Assembly: GCA_035275845.1 (NCBI GenBank)
Contig: DATEMD010000052.1
Span: 1 to 14,568, forward strand
DNA length: 14,568 bases
Source of the DNA: REEB95 sp035275845
GTDB lineage: Bacteria; Pseudomonadota; Alphaproteobacteria; ATCC43930; CGMCC-115725
Direction: 5' to 3'
The notes under the pieces are model-generated. The model was not told the DNA's origin and searched no databases. It was given only the letters and a program-made list of their open reading frames with translations. Numbering within the stretch: the stretch's first letter is position 1; each line of letters begins with the position of its first letter. The position numbers and the translations under genes are program-made. This document shows, piece after piece, positions 1-7,728 of this stretch.

Positions 1-1661
1 GTCAGCTGTACCGGCGAATCATCGGGCTGGAGCGATTGCCGCGTCACCGTCAGCTTGTTGCCGTCGATGGTCGCGCGCAGATCGTTTTCTTCGAGCTCCG
101 GCTCCTTCATCAGCCAATAGACGATCCGGCGCAGCAATTCGACCTGCGGTCCGCCGCCCTCGTAACCGCGCGTCCACAGCCACATCTCGTCGGACATCAG
201 TTGCGCGACGCGGCCTTTGCCGACGCGGTCGAGCACCAGCAGCGGCTCGTTCTGGTAACCGGTCATCACGGTCACGCCACGTTGGGCCTGGGCGCCGATG
301 ACGCGGAACCAGCGGCCCCAGGGGGGCACCGCATTGGCCTGCGCCGGCAAACCGGGCAGATCCTCGGTCACGGGATCGCGCCGGCCGATCGCCGTGACCT
401 GCGGTACGAACCCGTGGTCGAAGACGTCACCGGTCGGTGCCGCCGGCAGCACCGCGCCCAGCGGCGTACGATAAAGCGACAGCGGCGTGGCGAAGGACGG
501 GCCGGCGGAGACGAGCAGCGCGCCGCCATCGCGCACATAATCGGCGATGTTTTCGATGTAGGCCTGCGGCAGCACGCTGCGCTGGCGATAGCGATCGAAG
601 ATGATCAGGTCGAAGCTGTGCAACTTGACGTCGAACAGCTCGCGGATCGGAAAGGCGATCAGGCTGAGCTCGCGGATCGGCGTGCCGTCCTGCTTCTCCG
701 GCGGACGCAGGATGGTGAAATGGATCAGGTCGACGGACGGATCCGATTTGAGGATATTGCGCCAGGTGCGCTCGTCCTGGTTCGGCTCGCCGCTGATCAG
801 CAGCACCTTGAGGCGGTCGCGGACGCCGTTGATCACGAAGGCGGCGCGATTATTCTCAAGCGTCAGCTCGTGCGGTCCGGCGTTGACCGAAAGCTCGATG
901 ACATTGGGCCCACCGTGGTCGATGTCGACTGGCACGCTGACGTCGGTGCCGACCGGCACCGTGCGAATCGTCGGCAGGCCGCCATCCTTGCGAATGGTGA
1001 GCTGCGCCTCACCGGCGGCACCGGTCGCGGGCAGGTCCTCGACGCGCACGGTGAGCGCCACGGTCTTGCCGACCAGGCCGAATTTCGGCGCGTTGCGCAC
1101 GGCCAGCCGCCGATCGGCTTCGCCCGGTTGGCCCGTCAGCAGCACGTGGAGCGGCGCGTCGGACGCCAGCCGCTGTGGCGGCGGCATGTCGTGGATCTGA
1201 CCGTCGGTGATAAGGATCGCGCCGGCGATGCGCTGGTGCGGCACGTCAGCCAGCGTGTGGCTCAGCGCCGTATAGAGCTGGGTTCCCGCGTCGACCAAGG
1301 GCGCGGCGGGATCGGGCGCGCCAGCATGCACCACGCGCACATCGAGACCGGGCAGGTGCGCCAGTTGGTCGGTGACCGCTTGGAGCGCCGTCGCGGCGTA
1401 TTGCTGCCGCTGGCCGATGTGCATGCTCGGCGAATCGTCGACGATCACGGCCGCGACGTCGTGTTGCGGCGCGCGCTTCTCCTCGACCAGCGACGGATTG
1501 ACGACGATCGCTGCCAGCGCCAGCGATGCGAGCAGTCGCCAGACCGTGCCGCGAGCGCGCCGCCAGGCGCCGAACGCGATCAGCAAGGCGGCCACGGCGG
1601 CGAACACGCCGATCGCCCACCATGGCAGCAGCGGCGCGGTGGCAAGACTCCAGCCGGTCAT
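1..1661 (-). CDS. VWA / glutamine amidotransferase-like membrane protein (partial, C-terminus outside window)
   Basis: Last visible gene of the MoxR operon; 553 codons are present and the C-terminus lies beyond the left edge. The start is the ATG at 1661-1659, which shares an ATGA overlap with the stop of the DUF4159 gene. Two N-terminal membrane segments (about residues 13-33 and 40-56) precede a VWA domain with an intact MIDAS: D75-x-S77-x-S79, T127 in a GTQL context, and D153 in ITDG. A middle region is probably beta-sandwich. From about residue 285 (KVLLISGEP) to about 515 it resembles the class I glutamine amidotransferase-like fold of the PF07090 type. The visible protein has no cysteine at all, so an amidotransferase nucleophile is absent and the fold is probably used for binding. 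By family knowledge such VWA proteins partner MoxR ATPases at the inner membrane; the client is unknown. Family assignment is by motif, without a search. Confidence 0.85.
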   Translation of the reverse strand, partial: MTGWSLATAPLLPWWAIGVFAAVAALLIAFGAWRRARGTVWRLLASLALAAIVVNPSLVEEKRAPQHDVAAVIVDDSPSMHIGQRQQYAATALQAVTDQLAHLPGLDVRVVHAGAPDPAAPLVDAGTQLYTALSHTLADVPHQRIAGAILITDGQIHDMPPPQRLASDAPLHVLLTGQPGEADRRLAVRNAPKFGLVGKTVALTVRVEDLPATGAAGEAQLTIRKDGGLPTIRTVPVGTDVSVPVDIDHGGPNVIELSVNAGPHELTLENNRAAFVINGVRDRLKVLLISGEPNQDERTWRNILKSDPSVDLIHFTILRPPEKQDGTPIRELSLIAFPIRELFDVKLHSFDLIIFDRYRQRSVLPQAYIENIADYVRDGGALLVSAGPSFATPLSLYRTPLGAVLPAAPTGDVFDHGFVPQVTAIGRRDPVTEDLPGLPAQANAVPPWGRWFRVIGAQAQRGVTVMTGYQNEPLLVLDRVGKGRVAQLMSDEMWLWTRGYEGGGPQVELLRRIVYWLMKEPELEENDLRATIDGNKLTVTRQSLQPDDSPVQL

Positions 1662-4378
1662 TGTCCCAACCGTTCAAGAATCGCCGGCACGTGTACCTGG
1701 TCGCTCTTGTAGTTGCCGGTCAGCGCGTACATCACCAGGTTGACGCCGAAGCGATAGGCTATTTCGCGTTGCGGTTCGCCGCCGGGCACGACGGCATAGA
1801 GCGGCACGCCGTTGGCCTCGGCCGCCCAGGCACCGGCCCACTCGTTGCCGCCGACGATGACGCTCGACACGCCGTCATTGACCGCGTCTGCCGTCGGCTC
1901 GACCCAGATTTCGCCGCCGCTCCACCGGCCGGGAAAATTCTCCAGCAAGTAGAACGAGCGGGTGAGCACGTGGTCGGACGGTAGCGGCACCAACGGCGGA
2001 ATCGTGAGGCCGGCGGCCAACCGCTTCAAACGCGCTTGTGCGGCGGCCGCGCTGAAGTCGTTCGGCTGTTCCTGGTCGCGGGTGTCGAACAGGATGATGC
2101 CGCCGGTGTTCAGGTAATGCTGCACGCGCGCGACCGCTTGCGGCGACAAAGCGGGCTCGCCGTCGACCACCGGCCAATAGAGCAGCGGAAAGAACACCAG
2201 ATCGTCGGTCTCGGGATTGACGCTCATCGGTGCCGCCGCTTCGACGGCCGTGCGCTCGTTCAGTATCCGCGCCAAACCCACCAGCCCGGCCTTGGACTCG
2301 GCGTCAACGTCCGCGACGCCGGTGCGCACATAGGCGAGGTGGAACTGGCTCGCCCCCGCGATCGCCGCCGCGTCGTCGCCGGCGGCGTGCGCAACCGGCG
2401 CACTCAACAGCACGGTGCCGAACGCGATCGCGCTGGCCGCGGCGCTGGCGCGTCCGACGATCCGTGGCAGCAGGCCGCGGAGCGCGAGACCGATGGCGAA
2501 ATCGGCGAGCATCAACAGCAAGGCGAAAGCCAGCAGCGGCGGTCGGAAATCGACCTCGGTGCTGCGCGCGAAATTTTCGCGGCGGACACCCGTTGGCAAA
2601 GGCGGTAACGGCGCGAAATGCGTCACCGCCGGCGCCAGGTTCAGCGCCACGCGCGCGTCGGCAGTGCCGTAGAAGCCCGGCGGGTTGCGCGGGCCGGCGA
2701 CCGTTTTGGCGACGGCGCCGGCGGGAATCGTCGTGGCGGTCGCCTGCGCTGGGTGCAAGCGCCCGAAACCGTCGAGGGTCTCGACTGGCGGCAGCGGCTT
2801 GTCGCTTGTACCCGAGATACCCTGACTGACGGCCACGACGCGGCGGAGCATCTCCACCATCAGCCCCGAGATCGCCAGGTTCGACCATTCAGGATCGGCG
2901 GTGGTGTGGACCAGAACCAGCCAGCCTTTGCCGCGCTTCTCCGCCGTGACCAGCGGCGTACCGTCGGCCAGCCGCGCCCAGGTTTTTTGCGCGAGATCGA
3001 CCGTCGGTTCGGCCAGCACCTGACGCGAGATGGTGACATCGCCAGGAATCGCCAGGCCAGCGAATGGGCTGTCGGCGGCGAAGGGCGCGAGTTTTGCCGG
3101 TCGTTCCCACGACAGCGCGCCGCCAAGCGTGCGGTCGCCGCTGCGCAGACGCACCGGCAACAGTGCATCGTCGGGCTGCGCCGCCAGACGCGGACCGGCG
3201 AAGCGCACGATAGTGCCGCCCTTGTCGAGCCAGCCGGCGATGGCTTGGCGATCGCTGTCGCTCAGCGACGCGCCATCGGGCAAGGCGAGCACGGCAATGC
3301 CGCCTTTGATGAGGGTGTCGACGTTGCCAGTGCGCACCTCGCTGAATGGCGACAACGCCTTGTCGAGATAATAGGCGCCGCTCAGCAGCGGTTGCGCCGC
3401 ATCGCGATGCGCGACGATGCCGACCGGCCGCCGTTTCCAGCGTTCGTCGAGCAGCAGGGCGGCGCCCGCCGATGCTTCGTTCGCGATCGCGATCGACGCG
3501 ACCCGGTTGCGCAACTCGGTCGGCATCGGGATGTGCGCGACGATCGACCCTTGGCCGGCGGGAATAGTCACCACGCGCCGCGCCATCAATCGCCCGTCGT
3601 CGCCGAGCGCGCGCAGCGTCAGTGTTTCGGGCAGGCTGGCGTCGGCACGCTCGACCGTCGCGGTCAGATCCTGGTCGTCGGAGTTCGCCGGCGCCAACAA
3701 GCGCGGCAAGGCGTTGCCGCTCGCCCCCATCACCGTCAGCGAACCGTGGCGTGCAAGGCCGCCTGCAAAGGCGGCGGCGTCGCCGCCGTCGAGCCCGTCG
3801 CTCAGCCAGACGATCTCGGCCGCATGTGACAGGTTCAGGCGCTCGAAGCGCGCCAACGCCTGGGCGCGATCGTCCGGCCACGGAAGCGGTTGCAGGTTGG
3901 CCGCCGCCGCCCGCGCGTCGGCTGGACGGAGCAGCGACAGATCGCTCGGAGCGTGGCCGCCCGGGGGATCGGCGGTGCCGAAGAGCACGATCTCGCGGCC
4001 TTCGCGTCCGGCCTGGTCGATCAGCCGGTCGAGTGCGGCGCGCATATCGTCCCAATGGCGCGCCGCGCCCCAGCCGTCGTCGACGGCGAAGACGACCGGA
4101 CCGGCGACGGCGATCGGCGTGCGCGGATTGAGCAACGGCTGCGCCAACGCCAGGATCACCGCCGTGGCCAGAATCATGCGGAGCAAGATGAGCCAAAGCG
4201 GCGTCTTGGCCGGCGTCTCTTCCGGCGGCGCCAAGCCCAGCATCAGCCGCAACGCCGGGAAGCGGACGCGCTTCGGCGCCGGCGGCGTCACGCGCAACAA
4301 CCACCACAGCACCGGCAGCGCCGCCAGTCCGGCTAACAACCACGGTGCCGCAAATGCGATGGAGCCGAGCGACAACAT
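1658..4378 (-). CDS. BatA N-terminal / DUF4159 domain membrane protein
   Basis: A 906-residue protein, a usual length for this alphaproteobacterial family. The N-terminus (about 1-85) looks like the BatA 'aerotolerance regulator' N-terminal domain, with membrane segments at about 7-29 and 61-83. A VWA-like domain follows (about 94-220), but its MIDAS is degenerate: the DxSxS position reads D100-D-G-W-G, while D194 in LSDG remains. A GAT-like region spans roughly 315-515. Two more membrane helices (about 614-637 and 643-666) lead into the C-terminal DUF4159 domain (about 678-900), with motifs such as YLNTGGIILFDTRD and NEWAGAW. The second of these helices ends in AHAA, like a signal-peptide cleavage site, so DUF4159 is probably periplasmic. 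The start at 4378 is supported by GGAG nine bases upstream, and the gene begins 3 bases after the DUF58 stop. Its function is unknown; it probably acts with the MoxR ATPase encoded upstream. Confidence 0.9.
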   Translation of the reverse strand: MLSLGSIAFAAPWLLAGLAALPVLWWLLRVTPPAPKRVRFPALRLMLGLAPPEETPAKTPLWLILLRMILATAVILALAQPLLNPRTPIAVAGPVVFAVDDGWGAARHWDDMRAALDRLIDQAGREGREIVLFGTADPPGGHAPSDLSLLRPADARAAAANLQPLPWPDDRAQALARFERLNLSHAAEIVWLSDGLDGGDAAAFAGGLARHGSLTVMGASGNALPRLLAPANSDDQDLTATVERADASLPETLTLRALGDDGRLMARRVVTIPAGQGSIVAHIPMPTELRNRVASIAIANEASAGAALLLDERWKRRPVGIVAHRDAAQPLLSGAYYLDKALSPFSEVRTGNVDTLIKGGIAVLALPDGASLSDSDRQAIAGWLDKGGTIVRFAGPRLAAQPDDALLPVRLRSGDRTLGGALSWERPAKLAPFAADSPFAGLAIPGDVTISRQVLAEPTVDLAQKTWARLADGTPLVTAEKRGKGWLVLVHTTADPEWSNLAISGLMVEMLRRVVAVSQGISGTSDKPLPPVETLDGFGRLHPAQATATTIPAGAVAKTVAGPRNPPGFYGTADARVALNLAPAVTHFAPLPPLPTGVRRENFARSTEVDFRPPLLAFALLLMLADFAIGLALRGLLPRIVGRASAAASAIAFGTVLLSAPVAHAAGDDAAAIAGASQFHLAYVRTGVADVDAESKAGLVGLARILNERTAVEAAAPMSVNPETDDLVFFPLLYWPVVDGEPALSPQAVARVQHYLNTGGIILFDTRDQEQPNDFSAAAAQARLKRLAAGLTIPPLVPLPSDHVLTRSFYLLENFPGRWSGGEIWVEPTADAVNDGVSSVIVGGNEWAGAWAAEANGVPLYAVVPGGEPQREIAYRFGVNLVMYALTGNYKSDQVHVPAILERLGQ

Positions 4379-4381
4379 GCG

Positions 4382-5245
4382 CTAACGCTCCGCCAGAATC
4401 TGATAGAGGCCGAGCAGCGCATGTTGCGGCGGGTGATCCGTGCGATGCGTCGCGAAGGTCCAGCCGACGCCGCGCGTCAACGCCGCCAATCCATCGCGGT
4501 GCCGTCGGAGGCGCTCGGCATAGCCGGTGCGGATCGATTCGACGCGGCTGATCAACAGGGGATTCTCGTCCTCCAGACCCTCGAAGCGTACGCGGCCGGC
4601 AAACGGGAGGCTTTCTTCGGCCGGATCGAGCACTTGCAGCAGATGACCCTTGAGGCCGGCATCGGCATAACGCAGGACCAGCGCCGCCGTCGCTTCGAGC
4701 GGCGCCAGCAGATCGCCGATCCAGATCACTTGGCCGTGGCGCGGCAGCTTCTCGTAGGCTGGCAAGTCGGACGCGGTCGTGCCCCGTTCGAGCTGCAACG
4801 CCAGGCGGTCGAGCGCCGCGCGGCCATAGGCCGGCGCCAGGCCCGAGCCCATCAGCGTCACCCGCTCACCGCCGCGCGCCAACAGCGCTGCCAGCGCCAA
4901 CGTCAATAGATCGGCGCGTTCGCGCTTGGTCGGCAAATTGGCGTCCGAGGCGTAGTCCATCGACCCCGATCCGTCGCGCCAGAGATAGACGCTTTGCGCC
5001 GCCTCCCATTCGGTCTCGCGCACATAGACGTGCTGTGTCTTGGCGGTTTCGCGCCAATCGATGCGCGTCACCGGATCGCCTGGCTCGTATTGGCGGAATT
5101 GCCAGAAGGTCTCGCCTTGGCCGGTGCGCCGGCGACCGTGCGTGCCTTGCACGACGGCGGCAGCCACGCGCTCGGCGGCAATCAGCAACGGCGGCAGCGC
5201 GAGCGAGGCTGCTTCGGCGCGGTGACGCAGCGCCGGCTTGGCCAT
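4382..5245 (-). CDS. DUF58 domain protein (VWA-like, MoxR partner)
   Basis: 287 residues, normal for DUF58 proteins. The signature is at residues 51-70 (RQYEPGDPVTRIDWRETAKT), where a conserved R-Y-PGD-R-IDW pattern is expected. A VWA-like fold follows, with an intact MIDAS: D91-G-S93-G-S95, threonines at 156-157, and D178 in IGDL. No membrane segment is evident, so it is probably cytoplasmic. The ATG at 5245-5243 shares one base with the stop of the MoxR gene (TGATG), which suggests translational coupling. The frame stays open upstream to about 5998, but that extension lies inside the MoxR gene and is rich in Arg and Ala with no family resemblance, so I do not use it. DUF58 proteins are regularly encoded next to MoxR ATPases and are thought to be their adaptors or substrates; the biochemical role here is inferred only. 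Confidence 0.93.
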   Translation of the reverse strand: MAKPALRHRAEAASLALPPLLIAAERVAAAVVQGTHGRRRTGQGETFWQFRQYEPGDPVTRIDWRETAKTQHVYVRETEWEAAQSVYLWRDGSGSMDYASDANLPTKRERADLLTLALAALLARGGERVTLMGSGLAPAYGRAALDRLALQLERGTTASDLPAYEKLPRHGQVIWIGDLLAPLEATAALVLRYADAGLKGHLLQVLDPAEESLPFAGRVRFEGLEDENPLLISRVESIRTGYAERLRRHRDGLAALTRGVGWTFATHRTDHPPQHALLGLYQILAER

Positions 5246-6252
5246 CAGCGCAACGGGTCCAGCAGCCGGTCGATGACCTGCGCCATGCTCACGCCGTCCG
5301 CGCGCGCGGCGAACGTCAGCGCCATGCGATGGCGCAGCACCGGATGGGCCAGCGCCACCACGTCGTCGATCGACGGCGCCAACCGGCCGTCGAGCAATGC
5401 ACGCGCCCGTGCGGCCAGCATCAGGGCTTGGCTGGCGCGCGGACCGGGGCCCCAGGCAATATGCGCTCGCGCCGCGTCGGCGGCGCCGTCGTCCGGCCGG
5501 CCCGAGCGCACCAGCGTCAAAATCGCGTCGACGACGCTGTCGCCAACCGGCACGCGGCGCACCAGCCGCTGCGCCGCCAGCAACTCGGCGGCGGTGAGCA
5601 CCGGCGCGGCTTCGTCCTCGGCGATGCCGGTGGTCGCGATCAACATGCGGCGCTCGGCTTCGCGGTCGGGATAACCGACGTCGATTTGCAGGAGGAACCG
5701 GTCGAGCTGCGCTTCGGGCAGCGGATACGTGCCCTCTTGCTCGAGCGGGTTTTGTGTCGCCAACACGTGGAACGGCTTCGGCAATGGATGATATTGGCCG
5801 GCGACCGAGACGCGGCCTTCCTGCATCGCCTGCAACAGCGCCGATTGCGTGCGCGGGCTGGCGCGATTGATCTCGTCGGCCATCAGCAGCTGGCAGAACA
5901 CCGGACCGGAAATGAACCGGAAGCCGCGCCGGCCGCTCTCGCTTTCCTCCAGCACTTCCGAGCCGATGATGTCCGCGGGCATCAGATCGGGCGTGCACTG
6001 GACGCGCTTGTCGTCGAGGTCGAGCACCGTGCCGAGCGTTTCGACCAGGCGCGTCTTGGCTAGACCCGGAACGCCAATCAGGAGGGCGTGTCCTCCGGCT
6101 AGGAGGGTGATCAACGCTTGATCGATGACCTCGGCCTGCCCGAAGATGACGCGGCCGATGCGTTGCCGCACGGCGGCGAGACGTGCGCCGAGCGCTTCGA
6201 TCTCGCGCACGAGGTCGTTGCCGGCGGCGGCGATCGAATCGGTGGCGGTCAA
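5245..6252 (-). CDS. MoxR family AAA+ ATPase
   Basis: 335 residues, typical of MoxR proteins. The visible motifs are Walker A GVPGLAKT (60-67), Walker B LLMADEIN (122-129), sensor 1 ATQNP (165-169), the LDRF region holding the arginine-finger position (183-186), and a sensor 2-like WGPGPRAS (267-274). MoxR proteins are ATP-driven chaperones that mature or activate partner complexes, often through VWA-domain proteins such as those encoded by the next three genes. The start is a TTG at 6252-6250, chosen because AGGAG lies 6 bases upstream and because the residues before GQAEVIDQAL look like a normal MoxR N-terminus. It is the first gene of the minus-strand operon and diverges from the DUF1285 gene. 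The paralog subgroup cannot be set without a tree, so I give no symbol. Confidence 0.95.
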   Translation of the reverse strand: MTATDSIAAAGNDLVREIEALGARLAAVRQRIGRVIFGQAEVIDQALITLLAGGHALLIGVPGLAKTRLVETLGTVLDLDDKRVQCTPDLMPADIIGSEVLEESESGRRGFRFISGPVFCQLLMADEINRASPRTQSALLQAMQEGRVSVAGQYHPLPKPFHVLATQNPLEQEGTYPLPEAQLDRFLLQIDVGYPDREAERRMLIATTGIAEDEAAPVLTAAELLAAQRLVRRVPVGDSVVDAILTLVRSGRPDDGAADAARAHIAWGPGPRASQALMLAARARALLDGRLAPSIDDVVALAHPVLRHRMALTFAARADGVSMAQVIDRLLDPLR

Positions 6253-6282
6253 CGGACGCTCCTGTTGCGGACGCGGATGGTC
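6253..6282. promoter_or_regulatory. Very short divergent spacer between the MoxR and DUF1285 genes
   Basis: Only about 30 bases separate the two divergent starts. They contain AGGAG (minus strand, 6263-6259) serving the TTG start of the MoxR gene. For the plus-strand gene there are two weak GGA motifs, at 6269-6271 and 6275-6277. No -35/-10 pair fits in this space, so promoters for at least one direction must lie inside the opposing gene. I could not pick out a convincing promoter there. Confidence 0.55.
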
Positions 6283-6849
6283 ATGGACAAAGCCTCGTCT
6301 CTCGCGCTCGAACGATTGGCGGCGGACACCGCGCAGCCGCCGCTGGCCGATGCCAGCCGGCGCGATTGCGGCGATTTTGGCATCCGCATCGACCGCGATG
6401 GTAGCTGGTTCTATCGCGGCTCATCAATCCACCGCATGGCGCTGGTCCGTCTGTTCAGCCGCGCCCTCGAGCGCGACGCGAATGGACAATATTGGCTGAC
6501 GACTCCGACCGAACGCGGCCGTATCGCGGTCGATGACGTGCCTTTCACCGCTGTGGCGCTTGAGATCGTAAATCCTGGCGCGCAGCAACGGCTGATCTTT
6601 CGCACCAATGTTGACGAGATTGTGACCCTCGACGCGGCGCATCCGCTGCGCATGGCCGAGGCGCGGATGACGCGGACTCCCGTGCCCTATATCCTGGTGC
6701 GCGACGGGCTGGAAGCCCGCATAGCGCGGCCTGTATTCTACGATCTGGTGGAATTGGGCCGCGAAGAACGGTTCGGGGGCGACACGGAATTCGGCGTATG
6801 GAGCAGCGCGAAATTCTTTCCGCTCGGCAGGCTCAGACCGGCGGACTGA
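6283..6849 (+). CDS. DUF1285 family protein
   Basis: 188 residues, soluble, with no signal peptide or membrane helix. It matches the DUF1285 pattern as I know it: GDFGIRIDRDGSWFYRGSSI (residues 30-49), then MALVRLFSRALERD, YWLTTPTERGRI (70-81) and VDDVPF (83-88). The function of the family is unknown. The ATG at 6277, two codons earlier, is an equally possible start; each has a GGA five bases upstream. An open extension back to 6118 runs antisense inside the MoxR gene and is rejected. The 3' end overlaps the CoA diphosphatase gene by 52 bases if that gene starts at 6798. In alphaproteobacteria DUF1285 genes are commonly found beside this Nudix gene, DUF6111 and the CCA-adding enzyme, so it probably belongs to the same housekeeping operon. 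Confidence 0.9.
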   Translation: MDKASSLALERLAADTAQPPLADASRRDCGDFGIRIDRDGSWFYRGSSIHRMALVRLFSRALERDANGQYWLTTPTERGRIAVDDVPFTAVALEIVNPGAQQRLIFRTNVDEIVTLDAAHPLRMAEARMTRTPVPYILVRDGLEARIARPVFYDLVELGREERFGGDTEFGVWSSAKFFPLGRLRPAD

Positions 6850-7457
6850 CCGCCGCGTCGGTGCGCGCGCGCTTCGGCGCCTATCGGCCGGGGATGCGCT
6901 CGTTCGACAGCGACAAGGTGCGCGGCGACCACGTGCTGAGTCCCGGCGCAACGCTGCCGCCCGGCTTGCGGCCGGCCGCGGTGCTGGTGCCGATCGTCGA
7001 CCGGCCGCCCGGGCTCAGCGTGCTGCTGACGCAACGCCACGAGAAGTTGAGCGCGCATGCGGGCCAAGTCTCGCTGCCCGGCGGCCGGATCGAGCCGACG
7101 GATGCCGACGCGGTTGCCGCGGCGCTGCGCGAAACGCGCGAGGAGATCGGTCTGCCGGCTGACCGCATCGAAATCATCGGTCGACTCGACACTTATATCA
7201 CCGGCACCGGATTCGAGATCATGCCGGTCGTCGCGTTGCTCACGCCGCCGTTCGCGTTGGCGCCCGATCCGCGCGAAGTGACGGAAGTTTTCGAGGTGCC
7301 GTTGGCGCTGGTTGCGGATCGCGCCAACTACCGGCAGGAGACGCGCGAGCTCAAGAACGGCGTGCGCACCTATTACGTGCTGACGCACGACAGCCGGTAC
7401 ATCTGGGGCGCGACCGCCGGCATCCTGGTCAATCTCGCCGAGGTGCTGGCGACGTGA
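6798..7457 (+). CDS. CoA pyrophosphatase, Nudix hydrolase (NudL/YeaB type)
   Basis: 219 residues. The CoA-diphosphatase signature LLTQRHEKLSAHAGQVSLPG lies at residues 76-95, and the Nudix helix runs to G118 with the core R111-E112-x-x-E115-E116-x-G118. This pairing of the LLTxR...PGG block with the REtxEE box is typical of enzymes that split CoA and its oxidised or acylated forms into 3',5'-ADP and phosphopantetheine using Mg2+ or Mn2+. The ATG at 6798 overlaps the preceding gene by 52 bases. A GTG at 6861 (residue 22) would remove the overlap, but the residues before it (LTAASVRARF) look like the usual N-terminal helix, so I keep the longer form. The DUF6111 gene follows after 7 bases. Substrate choice among CoA forms, or other nucleotides, is inferred from the family. 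Confidence 0.92.
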   Translation: MEQREILSARQAQTGGLTAASVRARFGAYRPGMRSFDSDKVRGDHVLSPGATLPPGLRPAAVLVPIVDRPPGLSVLLTQRHEKLSAHAGQVSLPGGRIEPTDADAVAAALRETREEIGLPADRIEIIGRLDTYITGTGFEIMPVVALLTPPFALAPDPREVTEVFEVPLALVADRANYRQETRELKNGVRTYYVLTHDSRYIWGATAGILVNLAEVLAT

Positions 7458-7464
7458 GCACGCC

Positions 7465-7728
7465 ATGATCCGGGTGGCGCTCACCATCCTGCTGCCGCTG
7501 CTCGCTCCGACCGCGATCTATTTCCTCTGGCTTTACACCTTGGGCCACGGCGCCGCACGCAGCACGCCGTGGACTTGGCTCATTGTCGGCGGCCTGGTCG
7601 CGGCCGGGATCGCGTTGGTGGTTGTCGGCATGGGCACCGGCGGCAGGCAGGCTGGATCCTATGTGCCGCCGCATGTCGAGAACGGTCGTGTCGTGCCCGG
7701 CCAGATCGCGCCACCGGGGCCGCATTGA
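7465..7728 (+). CDS. DUF6111 family small membrane protein
   Basis: 87 residues with two predicted membrane helices (about 4-25 and 37-57) and a short C-terminal tail bearing YVPPHVENGRVVPGQ. The N-terminal MIRVALTILLPLLAPTAIYF and this proline-rich tail fit DUF6111, a small family that I know as a neighbour of alphaproteobacterial CCA-adding enzymes. Its function is unknown. It begins 7 bases after the Nudix gene, and its TGA stop shares one base with the ATG of the CCA gene (TGATG), so the two are probably translationally coupled. The family call rests on pattern and position. Confidence 0.8.
   Translation: MIRVALTILLPLLAPTAIYFLWLYTLGHGAARSTPWTWLIVGGLVAAGIALVVVGMGTGGRQAGSYVPPHVENGRVVPGQIAPPGPH

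Noticed and set aside
36..1712. Long plus-strand open frame of 558 codons opposite the VWA/GAT gene
   Set aside because: It is the codon-aligned antisense of a gene with clear VWA motifs and an operon overlap. Its translation is rich in Arg, Gln, His and Asp with no domain, as expected for antisense of GC-rich coding DNA.
2618..3829. 403-codon plus-strand frame and the 484-codon minus-strand frame (2889-4343) within the DUF4159 gene
   Set aside because: Both are low-complexity, Arg/Ala/Gln-rich translations in shadow frames. The 906-residue frame has membrane helices and domain motifs throughout.
5246..5998. N-terminal extension of the DUF58 protein to 538 residues
   Set aside because: The added residues come from a shadow frame inside the MoxR gene. 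The ATG at 5245 forms a TGATG overlap and gives a normal DUF58 length.
5035..6063. 342-codon plus-strand frame opposite the MoxR and DUF58 genes
   Set aside because: It spans two well-supported minus-strand genes and has no recognisable motif; it is an antisense shadow.
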